Counted from the stretch's first letter, positions 53,055 to 63,396 are shown. The stretch is 64,000 nucleotides of DNA from Desulfurococcales archaeon (GCA_015520735.1 WAPN01000024.1:54743-118742), one strand, 5' to 3'. Notes: generated by a model from the letters alone, not told the origin. A program made the numbers and translations.

Positions 53055-53945
53055 ATGAATAATGGTGGATCGTACTTGATACTGAGATTTGTGCGTGTGA
53101 AGGAGAGATCTGCTGGTAGAATGCCTGATCTTTACATTGATACCATATATGAGCTCGGAAAATACTCGTACTCGGCAATAGTGCTACGCGTAAGGGACCA
53201 GCCAGGAGTTCTAGCTAAGATACTAGATGTGATGGCCGAACGCGGGATCGATATTGCTAAGGTGAATGTCCCCGATATCCCGCAGAGAGGGGAGGCATTT
53301 ATATCAATACTAATGCGCAATTGTAATGAAGAATGTCTTGACGAAATAGAGAAGAAGTTGCGAAGACTGGATACTGTTCTCGGAATTAAGAAATTTGTGC
53401 CGCAGACGGGATTTTTGTTTATTAAGTATAATTCGATAAAACTACTGGATCAGCCCAGTGTGATTTTGACGCGCAATATGGTTCGTAGTATTATTGATAT
53501 ATTCATTAAACATGGGGGCTACGCTGATCTTGGGACAAGGAATACGTTGAAAATGATCGGCCACGGAATAGGAAGACAATTATATGAATGTATATCCAAA
53601 ATAGAGGCTGAGGTTGGTGAAGGGATAGAGGAGTACAAAGTAGCATTAAACCTGTTGCGTGATGTTTACGAGTCTCTAGGATTTGGTTCGATGGACATCA
53701 TAGAAGTGACTCCGATGATGAGGTATACCATAAGGATAAGGAACAATATGGAGTGCAATGCTGCACGCGACCTTCACATTATTGATTTTACAGGGTATAT
53801 CACTAGGGGAATACTGGAACAATTCTTTGCCGACCTCTTTGGACGCCGTACGGTAGCCAAAGAAACAAGGTGTATTAATCATGGAGACGAAATAGATGAG
53901 TTTAAAGTCGACGTGTATGAATCCACGTCAATGTTCCTGAGATAA
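53055..53945 (+). CDS. ACT-V4R two-domain sensor protein
   Basis: The N-terminal ACT domain (about residues 30-115, with VRDQPGVLAKILDVMAERGI) usually binds amino acids. The C-terminal V4R domain (about 135-290, with MIGHGIGRQLYE, YESLGFGSMDIIEV, DFTGYITRGILEQ and CINHGDEIDEFKVDVYE) binds small hydrophobic or metal-linked ligands. No output domain is attached, so the protein probably works through a partner. It lies between the KaiC-like cassette and the pilus locus. Met at 53055 is used; 53121 (MPDLYID) would be a shorter option. Confidence 0.82.
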   Translation: MNNGGSYLILRFVRVKERSAGRMPDLYIDTIYELGKYSYSAIVLRVRDQPGVLAKILDVMAERGIDIAKVNVPDIPQRGEAFISILMRNCNEECLDEIEKKLRRLDTVLGIKKFVPQTGFLFIKYNSIKLLDQPSVILTRNMVRSIIDIFIKHGGYADLGTRNTLKMIGHGIGRQLYECISKIEAEVGEGIEEYKVALNLLRDVYESLGFGSMDIIEVTPMMRYTIRIRNNMECNAARDLHIIDFTGYITRGILEQFFADLFGRRTVAKETRCINHGDEIDEFKVDVYESTSMFLR

Positions 53946-54096
53946 AAACTTGTTGCAAAGCAGATAGTGAAACTAGTTGTTTTATCAGTTTTGTATCCTT
54001 TAACAGAGGTTGTTATGGTCTGAACAACCTGTTGTCTACAATTAATTCCCTGATGAATAGACTAGCAAAATACGGTAGATAAAAGAGGATGTTGAG

Positions 54097-55887
54097 CTAC
54101 ATGCCGAGCTCTCTTGTGCGCTCGAATAACTCCTTGGTGGCTTCGCCAACTTCTTTCGTGCCTGAAACTAGTTCTGCTGTTTCTGCAGCTTCAGCTTCAG
54201 GCGCTGCCGGAAGTACTTCAACCTCTGTCCCCGTCTCTTTCAGCTCCTCAACTGCGCGCTTATAGACCGCTGCGGGATCGTAGTAGTAGTTGAATATTAT
54301 TCTCGAGACATCCCATACATTAGTTACCCCCTTGTACAGCATCCAGTTTAATATGGTTGCCTTCCTGTATATCTCGTCTATAACGTCTTCAAGGTCAAGA
54401 CCACGCTTCATAGCGATGTCTCTTAAGTGTATGCTCTTCTCAAGATCTATTTTGAACGTGTCCTCTCTTGGATCCCATTGCGCCACCGTTATGTAGCGGT
54501 TATAGTCCTCAACCTCCTGCACAACAGTGACTCTTCTTTGCACCTTTACGACGCCTTTCTCTATATGCGTGATTACACGGCTGAGATGTATGAACACGTT
54601 CATTAGCCTCATATAGGTAGGCGGGATATTCATTGGCGGGCTAGTAAGCCTCTTGATAGCATAATCCAGTGTCTCGGCGTGAATAGTCGATAAACCTCCG
54701 TGCCCTGTTGCAAGTGATTGGAAGAGCACAAATGCCTCCTCGCCACGTACCTCACCAACGATAATATAGTCGGGACGGTAACGGAGGCTGAGCTTCACGA
54801 GATCGAAGAGCCTGATGCTCGTACCGCCGGATGAGCCTACCAAGTAGCTCTCACGGCTTGTAAGCTGCACCCAATTAGGGTGAGGGAGGTTGATCTCGGG
54901 GGTGTCCTCAACTGTTACGATCTTCATACCGGGCTTGATGAACATTGAGACAACGTTTAGCAAAGTGGTCTTACCAGTGCCGGTGCCACCTGCGATCATC
55001 GCTGTCTTGGCGTGCTCGATCAACTCCCATAGATAAGCCGCTACGAGAGTGTTTAGCTCTCCTGACTGTATTATTTCTGTCACGCTGAAGGGTCTTTCAC
55101 GGAACTTACGTATCGTAAAGGTCGGTCCTTTGACCGATACCTCTCTGCCGAAAGTTGCCGCTAGTCTGTGCTTCTCGGGTAGCATCGCGTCTAGGATCGG
55201 GAATGCTATGCTGATGTGTTTGCCTGCCATATGCGCCATTTTCATGATGAACTCGTTGAGATAGTCTTCGTCTAGGAAGGTAATGTTTGTAGGTATGCTC
55301 TCATACTTCTTGTGCCATATATAGATCGGTATATTCACGCCGTTACAGCTTATATCCTCTATATTCGGATCCTTCATGAGGGGGTCTATTGGTCCATAGC
55401 CCAGCAGGTTTCTCTCGATGTAGTAGAGTAGCTTGATACGTCTAGCACCTACTAGGCCTAGCTTCTGCTTATACTTGTCCGCTATACGCTCTGCTTCCCT
55501 GAAAACATATCCCTTCAGATCCTTGATATCCTCGGGCCTAGTGGGTGGCTTGATCTCGTCCATCAGGATCTCTGTCAACCTCTCTAGAACGGCCCTGTCT
55601 GTGGGTGTTAGCCCGTACTCCTCGACAAAGTACATAGGTCCTTGAGGTGTTTCAGCGATAACCACCTTGACGAAAGGCTTATAGACATAGTAGCTCTCCA
55701 TTATCCTCCAGCTAGGATCGCGGCGAGCAATCTGGATCGGCTCAGTAGGCATGATGACATGACGTATAGCCTCCATCTCGGCCCGGCCAGCACGGAGAGC
55801 TCTAGGCTTTTTCTTCCTCTTCCCAGCCCTGAACGTCATTTTCCTCTGTAAAATCTTCTTAAGTGAAGGCAATAGTAAACGCCTCAC
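54097..55887 (-). CDS. Type IV pilus assembly ATPase (GspE/VirB11/FlaI family)
   Basis: Hexameric secretion ATPase that powers pilus assembly at the cytosolic membrane face. A basic N-terminal tail is followed by the N-terminal domain (about 60-290). Walker A GGTGTGKTTLL is at 300-310, then the Asp box VEDTPEINLPH, Walker B YIIVGEVRGEEAF and the His box ATGHGGLSTIHAE. The C-terminal end is acidic, rich in Ala/Glu. It is divergent from the TadC-like platform, separated by about 200 bp that hold both promoters. The gene set around it is pilus rather than archaellum, as no arlB/arlH/arlX genes are seen. Confidence 0.93.
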   Translation of the reverse strand: MRRLLLPSLKKILQRKMTFRAGKRKKKPRALRAGRAEMEAIRHVIMPTEPIQIARRDPSWRIMESYYVYKPFVKVVIAETPQGPMYFVEEYGLTPTDRAVLERLTEILMDEIKPPTRPEDIKDLKGYVFREAERIADKYKQKLGLVGARRIKLLYYIERNLLGYGPIDPLMKDPNIEDISCNGVNIPIYIWHKKYESIPTNITFLDEDYLNEFIMKMAHMAGKHISIAFPILDAMLPEKHRLAATFGREVSVKGPTFTIRKFRERPFSVTEIIQSGELNTLVAAYLWELIEHAKTAMIAGGTGTGKTTLLNVVSMFIKPGMKIVTVEDTPEINLPHPNWVQLTSRESYLVGSSGGTSIRLFDLVKLSLRYRPDYIIVGEVRGEEAFVLFQSLATGHGGLSTIHAETLDYAIKRLTSPPMNIPPTYMRLMNVFIHLSRVITHIEKGVVKVQRRVTVVQEVEDYNRYITVAQWDPREDTFKIDLEKSIHLRDIAMKRGLDLEDVIDEIYRKATILNWMLYKGVTNVWDVSRIIFNYYYDPAAVYKRAVEELKETGTEVEVLPAAPEAEAAETAELVSGTKEVGEATKELFERTRELGM

Positions 55888-56085
55888 TCCAAATACGTAA
55901 ACAGGCTAAACTCATAATCCTATCTTGTAAATTATAAGTCTTAAACCTATACCTAGGCAGGTACATGGACTAGCCCACGGCCTACCTTAATACTTGCCTT
56001 ATATCGCGGATTTAGGGTATGATAAAAATATATGTTGTCAAACTATAATAACTGAAGGATAACGGTATGCTATGGTGTTTTAGTC

Positions 56086-57873
56086 TTGGGTTTCTGGGAC
56101 TGGGTCTACATGGTTTTTGAGAAGCCTGGCAAGAAAATCCTTGAAATTTATTCGCATCTTCCGGAACAGATAAGAAAGAGCGGTATGCATATTTATCCAG
56201 AAGTATATGCGTCGTTTGTGGCTTTTATGACGCTGATACTGATAGGTTTCTCCATGGTCCTGGGGACTGTGCTCATTGTACTAAGGCTTCCCTACCTCAT
56301 ATTTATACCGATCTTACTGCCTGTTTTCGGCTTTGTTTTCCTCATATACTTTCCATCAATGCTTGCAAGTAGCCGTGCAGGTGGTATTGAGGGTGAGTTC
56401 CCATATACCGTGGCCTATCTGAGCATGATGGTTATGAGCGGTCTCTCACCATATAGTGCCTTTGAGAGGATAACGAGGAGCAGAAGGGTCTTCATCAAGA
56501 GCAGTGAATTGAGCCAGCGCTTCATACTCCTCGTGAGGGTGCTCGGCCGCGATCCGTTATCTGCTTTCGCAATGCTGAGCGCTCGTACTCCCAGCGCTAC
56601 CGTACGTGACTTGTTGATGGGCTATGTAACTACTGTGCGTGCAGGCGGCGATGTAGCGGACTACTTGACCAAGAAGGCGAGATTACTGTTCTCCGAGATA
56701 ATCGTCAAGATGAAGATCATTGCTGATAAGCTGGCCGGCATACTCGAGGCATACCTAGCGCTCGTCCTGCTTTCAATGATCAGCTTAACGGTCATGTATT
56801 TCGTAACTGTTTCATTTGTCTCCGTGGTTCCCTTCGGCCTTAGTCCTGGGGGAATGTTCTTGTTCCTATACGTAATGATGCCGATGATGTCCGGCATGAT
56901 AGTATATCTTACCGACCTCATACAGTATAAGGAGCCCTGGGTCGATTATCGCCCCTACATCGTTTTCGCCGGCCTATCACTACCCATAACTGCTTATCTC
57001 TCAATATTCGGTATTCTCCTACCAAACGTGCTCCCACCCGGCAATAAGCTTAGAGAAAGCTTTCTCGTTAAAGGGCTCCATGATCTTCTAGCGATTCCTG
57101 CCTCCCTTGCCCACGCGCCAGGCTACGCTGTACCAAGTATACAGTTTGCCCTTGTACTTCTCATCGCGACCCTCCCAGCTATGATCTACTACGAGTACGT
57201 TTCACGGGAGTACAAGGTGGTCAATGGGATAACGCATTTCCTAAGAGACCTCGTGGAAGTGAGAAAAACGGGTTTGTCGCCAGAGAGATCGATTATTGAG
57301 CTATCCCGGAGAAACTATGGTGCCTTCACGAAGTACTTGAGGAAAATGGCGCTCCAGCTCAGCCTAGGCGTCCCATTATCCAAGATAATAGATGATCTCT
57401 TCAAGAGGATCATTGTTTGGAGAGCAAAGGTATTACTATATGTCCTAACGGATGCTATCGAGGTGGGGGGAGGCACGATCGAGGTCATGGAGAACCTGGC
57501 GTGGTTCGCCGAGAGCATAGACGCAATAGAAGATGAACGTAAAAAGAACCTCCGCACACTACTCATAGTACCCTACATGGGAGGTATACTCACAGCGGCA
57601 ACAGTAGTAATGCTCACAGCGTACCTGGGAAGCCTACCACTAAGCATGGGGGCATTCTCCACAGCAGCTGCAATGACCCTACCATCAATCATACTCAACA
57701 CGTACTTCATGGGACTAGTAGCAGGAAAGGTGTCGGCGGGAAGTGTAGCAGCAGGATTCAAGCACGCGTTCCTGCTAACTCTGATATCCCTGATCTTCTT
57801 GCTGGCATCCGGAATAATCGGTTCCCACCTAATGGTGATGCCGTCAGGCCACGCAGTAATACCGGGAGGATGA
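56086..57873 (+). CDS. TadC/GspF-family pilus platform protein
   Basis: Membrane platform of the pilus machine. It contains two TadC/T2SSF-type modules: the first has EGEFPYTVAYLSMMVMSG near residue 105 and the second EVRKTGLSPERSIIELSRR near 389, each followed by two or more membrane helices. The length of 595 aa is typical of archaeal pilus platforms with doubled modules. Start TTG 56086. It leads the rightward operon of pilin-like genes, 6 bp before the next start. Confidence 0.92.
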   Translation: MGFWDWVYMVFEKPGKKILEIYSHLPEQIRKSGMHIYPEVYASFVAFMTLILIGFSMVLGTVLIVLRLPYLIFIPILLPVFGFVFLIYFPSMLASSRAGGIEGEFPYTVAYLSMMVMSGLSPYSAFERITRSRRVFIKSSELSQRFILLVRVLGRDPLSAFAMLSARTPSATVRDLLMGYVTTVRAGGDVADYLTKKARLLFSEIIVKMKIIADKLAGILEAYLALVLLSMISLTVMYFVTVSFVSVVPFGLSPGGMFLFLYVMMPMMSGMIVYLTDLIQYKEPWVDYRPYIVFAGLSLPITAYLSIFGILLPNVLPPGNKLRESFLVKGLHDLLAIPASLAHAPGYAVPSIQFALVLLIATLPAMIYYEYVSREYKVVNGITHFLRDLVEVRKTGLSPERSIIELSRRNYGAFTKYLRKMALQLSLGVPLSKIIDDLFKRIIVWRAKVLLYVLTDAIEVGGGTIEVMENLAWFAESIDAIEDERKKNLRTLLIVPYMGGILTAATVVMLTAYLGSLPLSMGAFSTAAAMTLPSIILNTYFMGLVAGKVSAGSVAAGFKHAFLLTLISLIFLLASGIIGSHLMVMPSGHAVIPGG

Positions 57874-57879
57874 TGATCG

Positions 57880-59742
57880 GTGAAAAACACGGCAACTAAA
57901 GGAAGAAGCTATAGAGGCGTCAGCGAGGTCATCACAACAGTCATACTTGCCGCCACCATAATAATGATATCCCTGGTTATATTCTATTATGCAATGTACG
58001 CGTTCCAGACAAGCAGTCTCGCAACACAGTTCGGCTACACGAAATCGGTTCTACTGGATCTTGCCTCGAACCTCAACTACGTGATCTCCGGTAACCAGTA
58101 CTACGCGAATATACCGTCGAAAACAGTAGGTGTAGGATACAATGAGTCCACTACATACACCATATCGATCGGAGTACCAGCCTACAACATAACGATAACG
58201 ATAAACAACCCACTATCAACTCCCCTCAACAACTACCAGGTAATGGTGTGGCTCAACCAGACAAACTTCGCGGGCTGGAACTACCTGAATATGACGGGCA
58301 ACACCACGGACTTCATATTCGTAGATCCCTACTACCACATACTGAGCTTCTACGTACAGGAGTTTGACCCACTCGATAAGGTGGCCAAGATATGGGTTAA
58401 GGTACCATATATTCCCGGCGGCGGCTCAACAAAGATAATAATGTTCTATGGAAACCCCCTCCTTAAAGGGCGTAGCGACTTCTACTCAGTATTTGACAGG
58501 TTCTACGATGACTTCACATCAGATCCCTATAACGACGGGAAATGGATCATATACAAGGCGGCGGGAACAAATTATACCGCAGAATTCGTCTGGGATCAAA
58601 AGCAGGGAGTAGTAAACCTAACCCTACCATACCCTGATCTTGGAGTAATGGCCTTTGCCGCGGAAAACAACAAACCTATACAGGGCCTACCCGTACTCGC
58701 GATCATAAGGTACAAGGGCGGTAATCCAAGCAGCACACCAGCCGATGGATTCGCGTTCGCCTTCAATAAAGATATATCAGTATATGAGCAGTATGCAAGT
58801 ACTTATGGTGGTACAGGAGGATCCCTCGATCTAGAGCTACTCAGCCCTTCAGGCACGATCATATCAGACGGATACGCGTTCGTCATGGATGCATACCAAA
58901 ACACAGGCACATACCCCGATCCTGCTCCAAACTATACAGCTATAGAACGTACAAACGTGACATACCCCTATCCAAAAATAGATAACAAGTACTACCTCAC
59001 AGACGCCGTATCCGATCTTAGGTGGCATGTTCTAACATTATCAATAGAACCCGATTATTCTTATGCTAACATAAGCATAGATGGTTCACAGGTATTGACA
59101 AACGTGGCTCTTCCCACGAAGCTGCCGTACACGGGGTTCGGTATATCGGCCTCCACCCACAGTCTATCAGCATACTATACGGTAGACTATATCGAAGTAT
59201 ATTATAGGAAGTACTACGGGCTTGATCCAACAGTATATGTTAACCCAGTCAACGGCACCGGGTTCGCGCCAATTTTCACTATGAACTATGTTGGAATATA
59301 TACCGCGGCGTATGCGGCTTTCACGACAACAAAGCAGATCGTCTATGGAACTGGCAACTATACAGTCAACGACATACGGTTGATCCCTAGAGTCACACAG
59401 TTCTACCTGAACGGCTTCACTTACGCTGAACTAGATACTTTCAGATTCTTGGTCAACCCCTATGAAGTAGTCACAGCCAGTGGAACAACATACGCAATAA
59501 GTATCATAGGTGTAGAGCTACACACGCAGGTAATATCGTCATCCCCGTCTCAACTAATAGCCTCATATGCAGGGATAACGTATTCGAATGTATTCAATAC
59601 GACGAGGATAGCGATTATAGTATCGTTGAACGGATACCTACGAGTAATTGATATAACGTCATCGCTGACAGGATACAATCCAGCAACGTCTCATGTACAA
59701 GTATTTGTCACTGTCAAGAAGGTTAACGTGGTGTTTATCTAA
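57880..59742 (+). CDS. Large pilin-like adhesin with DUF2341 and lectin-like domains
   Basis: A class III (type IV pilin) signal is seen at SYRGVSEVITTVILA, with cleavage expected after RG, followed by a hydrophobic helix to about residue 47. A DUF2341 domain (about 105-205) ends in VPYIPGGGSTKIIMFYGNP. Next comes a region like a concanavalin-type lectin fold (about 205-450), starting DRFYDDFTSDPYNDGKW, then a C-terminal beta-rich part. Many Asn-X-Ser/Thr sites suggest glycosylation. It probably forms an adhesive tip or side subunit of the pilus. GTG start with GGGAGG upstream. Confidence 0.83.
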   Translation: MKNTATKGRSYRGVSEVITTVILAATIIMISLVIFYYAMYAFQTSSLATQFGYTKSVLLDLASNLNYVISGNQYYANIPSKTVGVGYNESTTYTISIGVPAYNITITINNPLSTPLNNYQVMVWLNQTNFAGWNYLNMTGNTTDFIFVDPYYHILSFYVQEFDPLDKVAKIWVKVPYIPGGGSTKIIMFYGNPLLKGRSDFYSVFDRFYDDFTSDPYNDGKWIIYKAAGTNYTAEFVWDQKQGVVNLTLPYPDLGVMAFAAENNKPIQGLPVLAIIRYKGGNPSSTPADGFAFAFNKDISVYEQYASTYGGTGGSLDLELLSPSGTIISDGYAFVMDAYQNTGTYPDPAPNYTAIERTNVTYPYPKIDNKYYLTDAVSDLRWHVLTLSIEPDYSYANISIDGSQVLTNVALPTKLPYTGFGISASTHSLSAYYTVDYIEVYYRKYYGLDPTVYVNPVNGTGFAPIFTMNYVGIYTAAYAAFTTTKQIVYGTGNYTVNDIRLIPRVTQFYLNGFTYAELDTFRFLVNPYEVVTASGTTYAISIIGVELHTQVISSSPSQLIASYAGITYSNVFNTTRIAIIVSLNGYLRVIDITSSLTGYNPATSHVQVFVTVKKVNVVFI

Positions 59743-60254
59743 TGGTTGCCCCGATCATTACACACGTTATAGGTATTACTGCTCTCATCGCGATCACGGT
59801 TATAATAATTATGTATGTAGGCTTTATGACTCAGGCAATGATGTACGAGAACGTTCATAGAAACCTAGAATACGTTTCGCAATCAATAGCTATGCAACTC
59901 CTCTACGCAATAACGTCAGATACAAATATGACCATAGAGCTCGACTACCCAATAGTAGTTGGAAGAAATATATTCTACAATATTTACATAGGTAATACAT
60001 CGTATATCTTGCAGGTGGCGCCTTTCCTCGCAGATAAATTAACGCCATCCCAGCTCTATGTACTGGCAATGACTCCCGACAAAAACGTATATGCATATAC
60101 TCCAGTATGTAATATAACATATGATGATAAGCTAATCAATGTCGACAAGAACCTGTTAGTAATAGGTAGTGGAACAGTTACTACACTGGCGATAAACGTA
60201 AACTCCACCAACATATACATACTAATTTACAAAATGGAGGTCAGGTATCCTTGA
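59742..60254 (+). CDS. Minor pilin-like membrane protein (170 aa)
   Basis: One N-terminal hydrophobic helix (residues 3-30) and a beta-rich outer domain with several Asn-X-Ser/Thr sites. No RG/KG cleavage site before the helix is seen, so it may stay membrane-anchored. Its ATG overlaps the stop of the adhesin gene (TAATG), which implies coupled translation. Family not recognised; role inferred from position and topology. Confidence 0.78.
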   Translation: MVAPIITHVIGITALIAITVIIIMYVGFMTQAMMYENVHRNLEYVSQSIAMQLLYAITSDTNMTIELDYPIVVGRNIFYNIYIGNTSYILQVAPFLADKLTPSQLYVLAMTPDKNVYAYTPVCNITYDDKLINVDKNLLVIGSGTVTTLAINVNSTNIYILIYKMEVRYP

Positions 60255-61570
60255 AAGAAATCATAGAATATATTTTAGCTGCTTTAATAATTATTTCAGT
60301 CATACCTGTCATAACATATGTTGAGAACACGATATATGCTCCTAGGCCTAGGGGCGTCGAGCCAATAGTCCAAGTCCTATTTGCCAACAAGATATTCAAC
60401 ACAATAAACCAGATATTTGAAACTGGTAATCTAACACTGTTCCAGCCAAGTATTTTCAACACGATAATTGCCCAAGAACTCTCGCCCTATAGTGACTACG
60501 GATACAACATAACGATCAAAACATACGCCATTAAAATCGATGACGTAGGATGGACGATAAACGTTACATCAATGTATAATGGAACAATATCCCTGCTCGT
60601 CGTATCGACGGGACTAGCAATAAGAACAGTGAACACCCCCCGCAACATAATCCTTCTACAGAACAATACATATGAGTATGTATTCGCTAATCCATTCAGC
60701 CCAATATACACCTTGATGGTCATGGCAGTCCTTGATATTGGTACGGCGAGATTCATAGACTACAAAATAGTGTCGAATAATGTCAATAGACTCTCACTAG
60801 TCAATATACACGGGAAAGTTTACCTCTTAGCACCAACAACGCTCAATACACCCCTAACAACATCGCCGGGCCAAGCAATAATATGTTATTACGACCCCGC
60901 GACTAAGAACTACTATTACTATGGGAGCATAAACTACAACTATATAAGTAGCATCAGCTACTACAGAGCCCCAAACTATTTCTGGGGAACCCTATACAAC
61001 AGGACGACAAAATACACCGAGTACAGTAGGATCAAGTATGACGTCATTTACGCTGGAACACTAGCATTATATGGGAACACCTACAACATGTTCGGCCTAT
61101 ACTCGTACACTAATCAGACAACAGGCTACTTCACCGGCCAATATTACTTCACCGGATCAGTCGTTACAAACACTGTCTCAACATATACTACAACGGTTGT
61201 TAATACCGTAACTTATCAGATCGGCTGGTGGATAACATACACGTCCACAACAACATTGCCTGTGGAGGCAAATATAACGGTCACGTACCCTAAGATAACA
61301 AGCACAACCCTCACATCGAGCTCAACGACATCATATATAACATCCTCAGCTACAGCCACATATCCAATATACTACCCGTTGTTAAATGTAGTTGCTATAC
61401 TGGTCATGGATTCGAGCGGCAATGTGTATGTCGCGCTCCCATATTTTGCATATCTAGCCGCCGGCTCAACCATACCTAGAAACTGGCCAGTGAGTCACGA
61501 AGCCTATTGGTTCAGGGTAGGGATGTTCACCTACTATGTACAAATAACTATTTGGAGGAAATCAATATGA
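60251..61570 (+). CDS. Large minor-pilin-like surface protein (439 aa)
   Basis: A membrane helix at residues 6-25 is followed by a long outer region rich in Tyr, Thr, Ser and Asn, including a Thr/Ser-rich stretch (about 318-375). TTG start overlapping the previous stop by 4 bp (TTGA), with GGAGGT upstream. There is no clear class III cleavage site. It resembles its neighbours in topology and is probably a pilus-associated surface subunit. Confidence 0.78.
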   Translation: MKEIIEYILAALIIISVIPVITYVENTIYAPRPRGVEPIVQVLFANKIFNTINQIFETGNLTLFQPSIFNTIIAQELSPYSDYGYNITIKTYAIKIDDVGWTINVTSMYNGTISLLVVSTGLAIRTVNTPRNIILLQNNTYEYVFANPFSPIYTLMVMAVLDIGTARFIDYKIVSNNVNRLSLVNIHGKVYLLAPTTLNTPLTTSPGQAIICYYDPATKNYYYYGSINYNYISSISYYRAPNYFWGTLYNRTTKYTEYSRIKYDVIYAGTLALYGNTYNMFGLYSYTNQTTGYFTGQYYFTGSVVTNTVSTYTTTVVNTVTYQIGWWITYTSTTTLPVEANITVTYPKITSTTLTSSSTTSYITSSATATYPIYYPLLNVVAILVMDSSGNVYVALPYFAYLAAGSTIPRNWPVSHEAYWFRVGMFTYYVQITIWRKSI

Positions 61571-61950
61571 GGTCGCAGTCCGTTGTTATATCGGCCTATA
61601 TGGCTGTAGCATTACTCATAGTGGCGACAGCGACCATTTATGTCTATATATTGCCGCATACACAGTCCTATTTGACCTCATATTCATCGTTAGATGTGAA
61701 AAGTATAGTTTACAGTAGATATTCATGGACGGCAAAAGCACTCGCTGATGAACTCTATAGTAAGCTGAACTTGAGGTATGTCTATGTAAACATAACAATC
61801 TACAACATTACATCAGGTAAAGCGATCAGTACTGATTACTACATCATACGTCCTATAGGAAACCCCCGCCTCATCACTGTCTCATACAATTTAACGAGCT
61901 TCAACCCTAACGGGATAATGTATATTTACAATATAAGGGTGGGCAGATGA
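61567..61950 (+). CDS. Small pilin-like protein (127 aa)
   Basis: Start ATG 61567 overlaps the upstream stop (ATGA); the longer frame from 61507 is not needed. The N-terminus MRSQSVVISAYMAVALLIV has a basic residue, a short polar part and a hydrophobic helix (about 6-27) like archaeal type III signal peptides. A short beta-rich domain follows. Likely a minor pilin. Confidence 0.77.
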   Translation: MRSQSVVISAYMAVALLIVATATIYVYILPHTQSYLTSYSSLDVKSIVYSRYSWTAKALADELYSKLNLRYVYVNITIYNITSGKAISTDYYIIRPIGNPRLITVSYNLTSFNPNGIMYIYNIRVGR

Positions 61951-63299
61951 AGGGCCAACTACCCATAGTTATCGCTTTCGCCATAGTCATGGCCATAATG
62001 ATTTCTACGACAATATACATTTCGACAATCCCAGTAAACGTAAAGTTCAGCTATGCCGGTAAACAATATAGTGACTGGGAAATATATGATCAAGAACTTA
62101 CCCAGCTACTATTATACATGCTTAAACAAGGAGTTTCAACCGCCTCCCCCATCATCGAAAACTATATCAGGTCGAACGTATTCGCTCAGAGCATCTCTTA
62201 TACACCGGTCTATGCACCACTAACAGCTTATCTCTCCTATTCTTTCTGGTACTCAGAGTACTTCCGCGTCTACGTCCCAGTAGGTAAGGAATATACATCG
62301 ATCACGCCTTCATACTATACTGGAACCATACTATCAGAGATAAGTAGCTTAGCAACCAAAACACTAAACACGACAGCCTATAAGATCTTAACAAACTGGG
62401 TCAAAAGCATTGAAAAACTAGGCGTAAGAATAACTATCAACAAATTCGTATCAGCATATAATCTGAGCCTAACAACAACTGGAACAACAGCCATTGGTAC
62501 GGCAAACGCTTCTATAAACTTCACAATAACAATATTCAATACTTTAGGCGAGTACAGGGTATACACGAAAACATCGCTGCTACACTGCCAAGTAAACTTT
62601 ACGTACGGATACTACTCGGGAGCAGACTCCATAAGCGGGGGCTTTGTTCTACCCATCGTTATTCAGACCTACATAATGATCGATGGGACACGCTACTATT
62701 ATGTCCTCGCACCAAAAGATGTGAACACGTATTATTATTCACAATTGTTCTCCATACTGCCATCGTTTTCCATAAAATATAATGGTGAATCACTTGTCAA
62801 AGCATATGTTATAAACAATGGACAGGCAGCATTTTATAGGGGAAACGGTTTAACAAACATGACACTAATAATTAGATACAACACGTATGATAATTTCCTG
62901 GTTGACTGGATAAAATACATTCATTTCTCCTCGATAATCGGGCTCATAAAATCAACGGCTCTAGACTGGAACAATGTATTCTACGTTTTCAACTACATGA
63001 CCTGGAATCTAAACTACTGGGGTCTCACCAACGTAACAGATCTAGTGTCGGTAGACAGTATCAACCTTACAGACATAACAGGCAACAACGTCATAGTAGT
63101 ATACACACAGAACATATTCCCACCATACGTTAATTATACAAAAGTGCTAACCTTCTATGTACCAGGATACTCTAAAATAGATGTTAACGGAATACCGGTC
63201 ATCGTGCCGACACAGTTCTACATCTACTACTCCGGAGAATACCTAGCATACTCAAACCTATACACATACTCATTCGACATTAATATAAGGGGTAGATGA
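61947..63299 (+). CDS. Pilin-like surface protein with class III signal (450 aa)
   Basis: MKGQLPIVIAFAIVMAIM shows the KG|Q-type cleavage site of archaeal prepilins followed by a hydrophobic helix to about residue 26. The outer part of about 420 residues is rich in Tyr/Ser/Thr/Asn with glycosylation sites. ATG overlaps the previous stop by 4 bp. It closes the overlapping pilin operon. Family not recognised. Confidence 0.78.
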   Translation: MKGQLPIVIAFAIVMAIMISTTIYISTIPVNVKFSYAGKQYSDWEIYDQELTQLLLYMLKQGVSTASPIIENYIRSNVFAQSISYTPVYAPLTAYLSYSFWYSEYFRVYVPVGKEYTSITPSYYTGTILSEISSLATKTLNTTAYKILTNWVKSIEKLGVRITINKFVSAYNLSLTTTGTTAIGTANASINFTITIFNTLGEYRVYTKTSLLHCQVNFTYGYYSGADSISGGFVLPIVIQTYIMIDGTRYYYVLAPKDVNTYYYSQLFSILPSFSIKYNGESLVKAYVINNGQAAFYRGNGLTNMTLIIRYNTYDNFLVDWIKYIHFSSIIGLIKSTALDWNNVFYVFNYMTWNLNYWGLTNVTDLVSVDSINLTDITGNNVIVVYTQNIFPPYVNYTKVLTFYVPGYSKIDVNGIPVIVPTQFYIYYSGEYLAYSNLYTYSFDINIRGR

Positions 63300-63375
63300 A
63301 AACCAGCACATGTACAAAAATATCTAATCCAAAAATTCACTTTTCAATCATATGAGATCGTTATAATAATACTGT

Positions 63376-63396
63376 TATATGTTCGATCAACATATA
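63376..63396. other. Inverted repeat in the pilin intergenic region
   Basis: TATATGTT-CGATC-AACATATA, two 8-nt arms and a 5-nt loop, 77 bp after the end of the pilin operon and about 45 bp before the promoter of the next pilin gene. It could be the operon terminator or an operator for the downstream gene. Confidence 0.35.

Noticed and set aside
54097..57873. Archaellum motor (ArlI/ArlJ) reading of the ATPase and platform genes
   Set aside because: No archaellin, ArlH, ArlX or ArlG/F genes are near; the surface genes are pilin-like and large.
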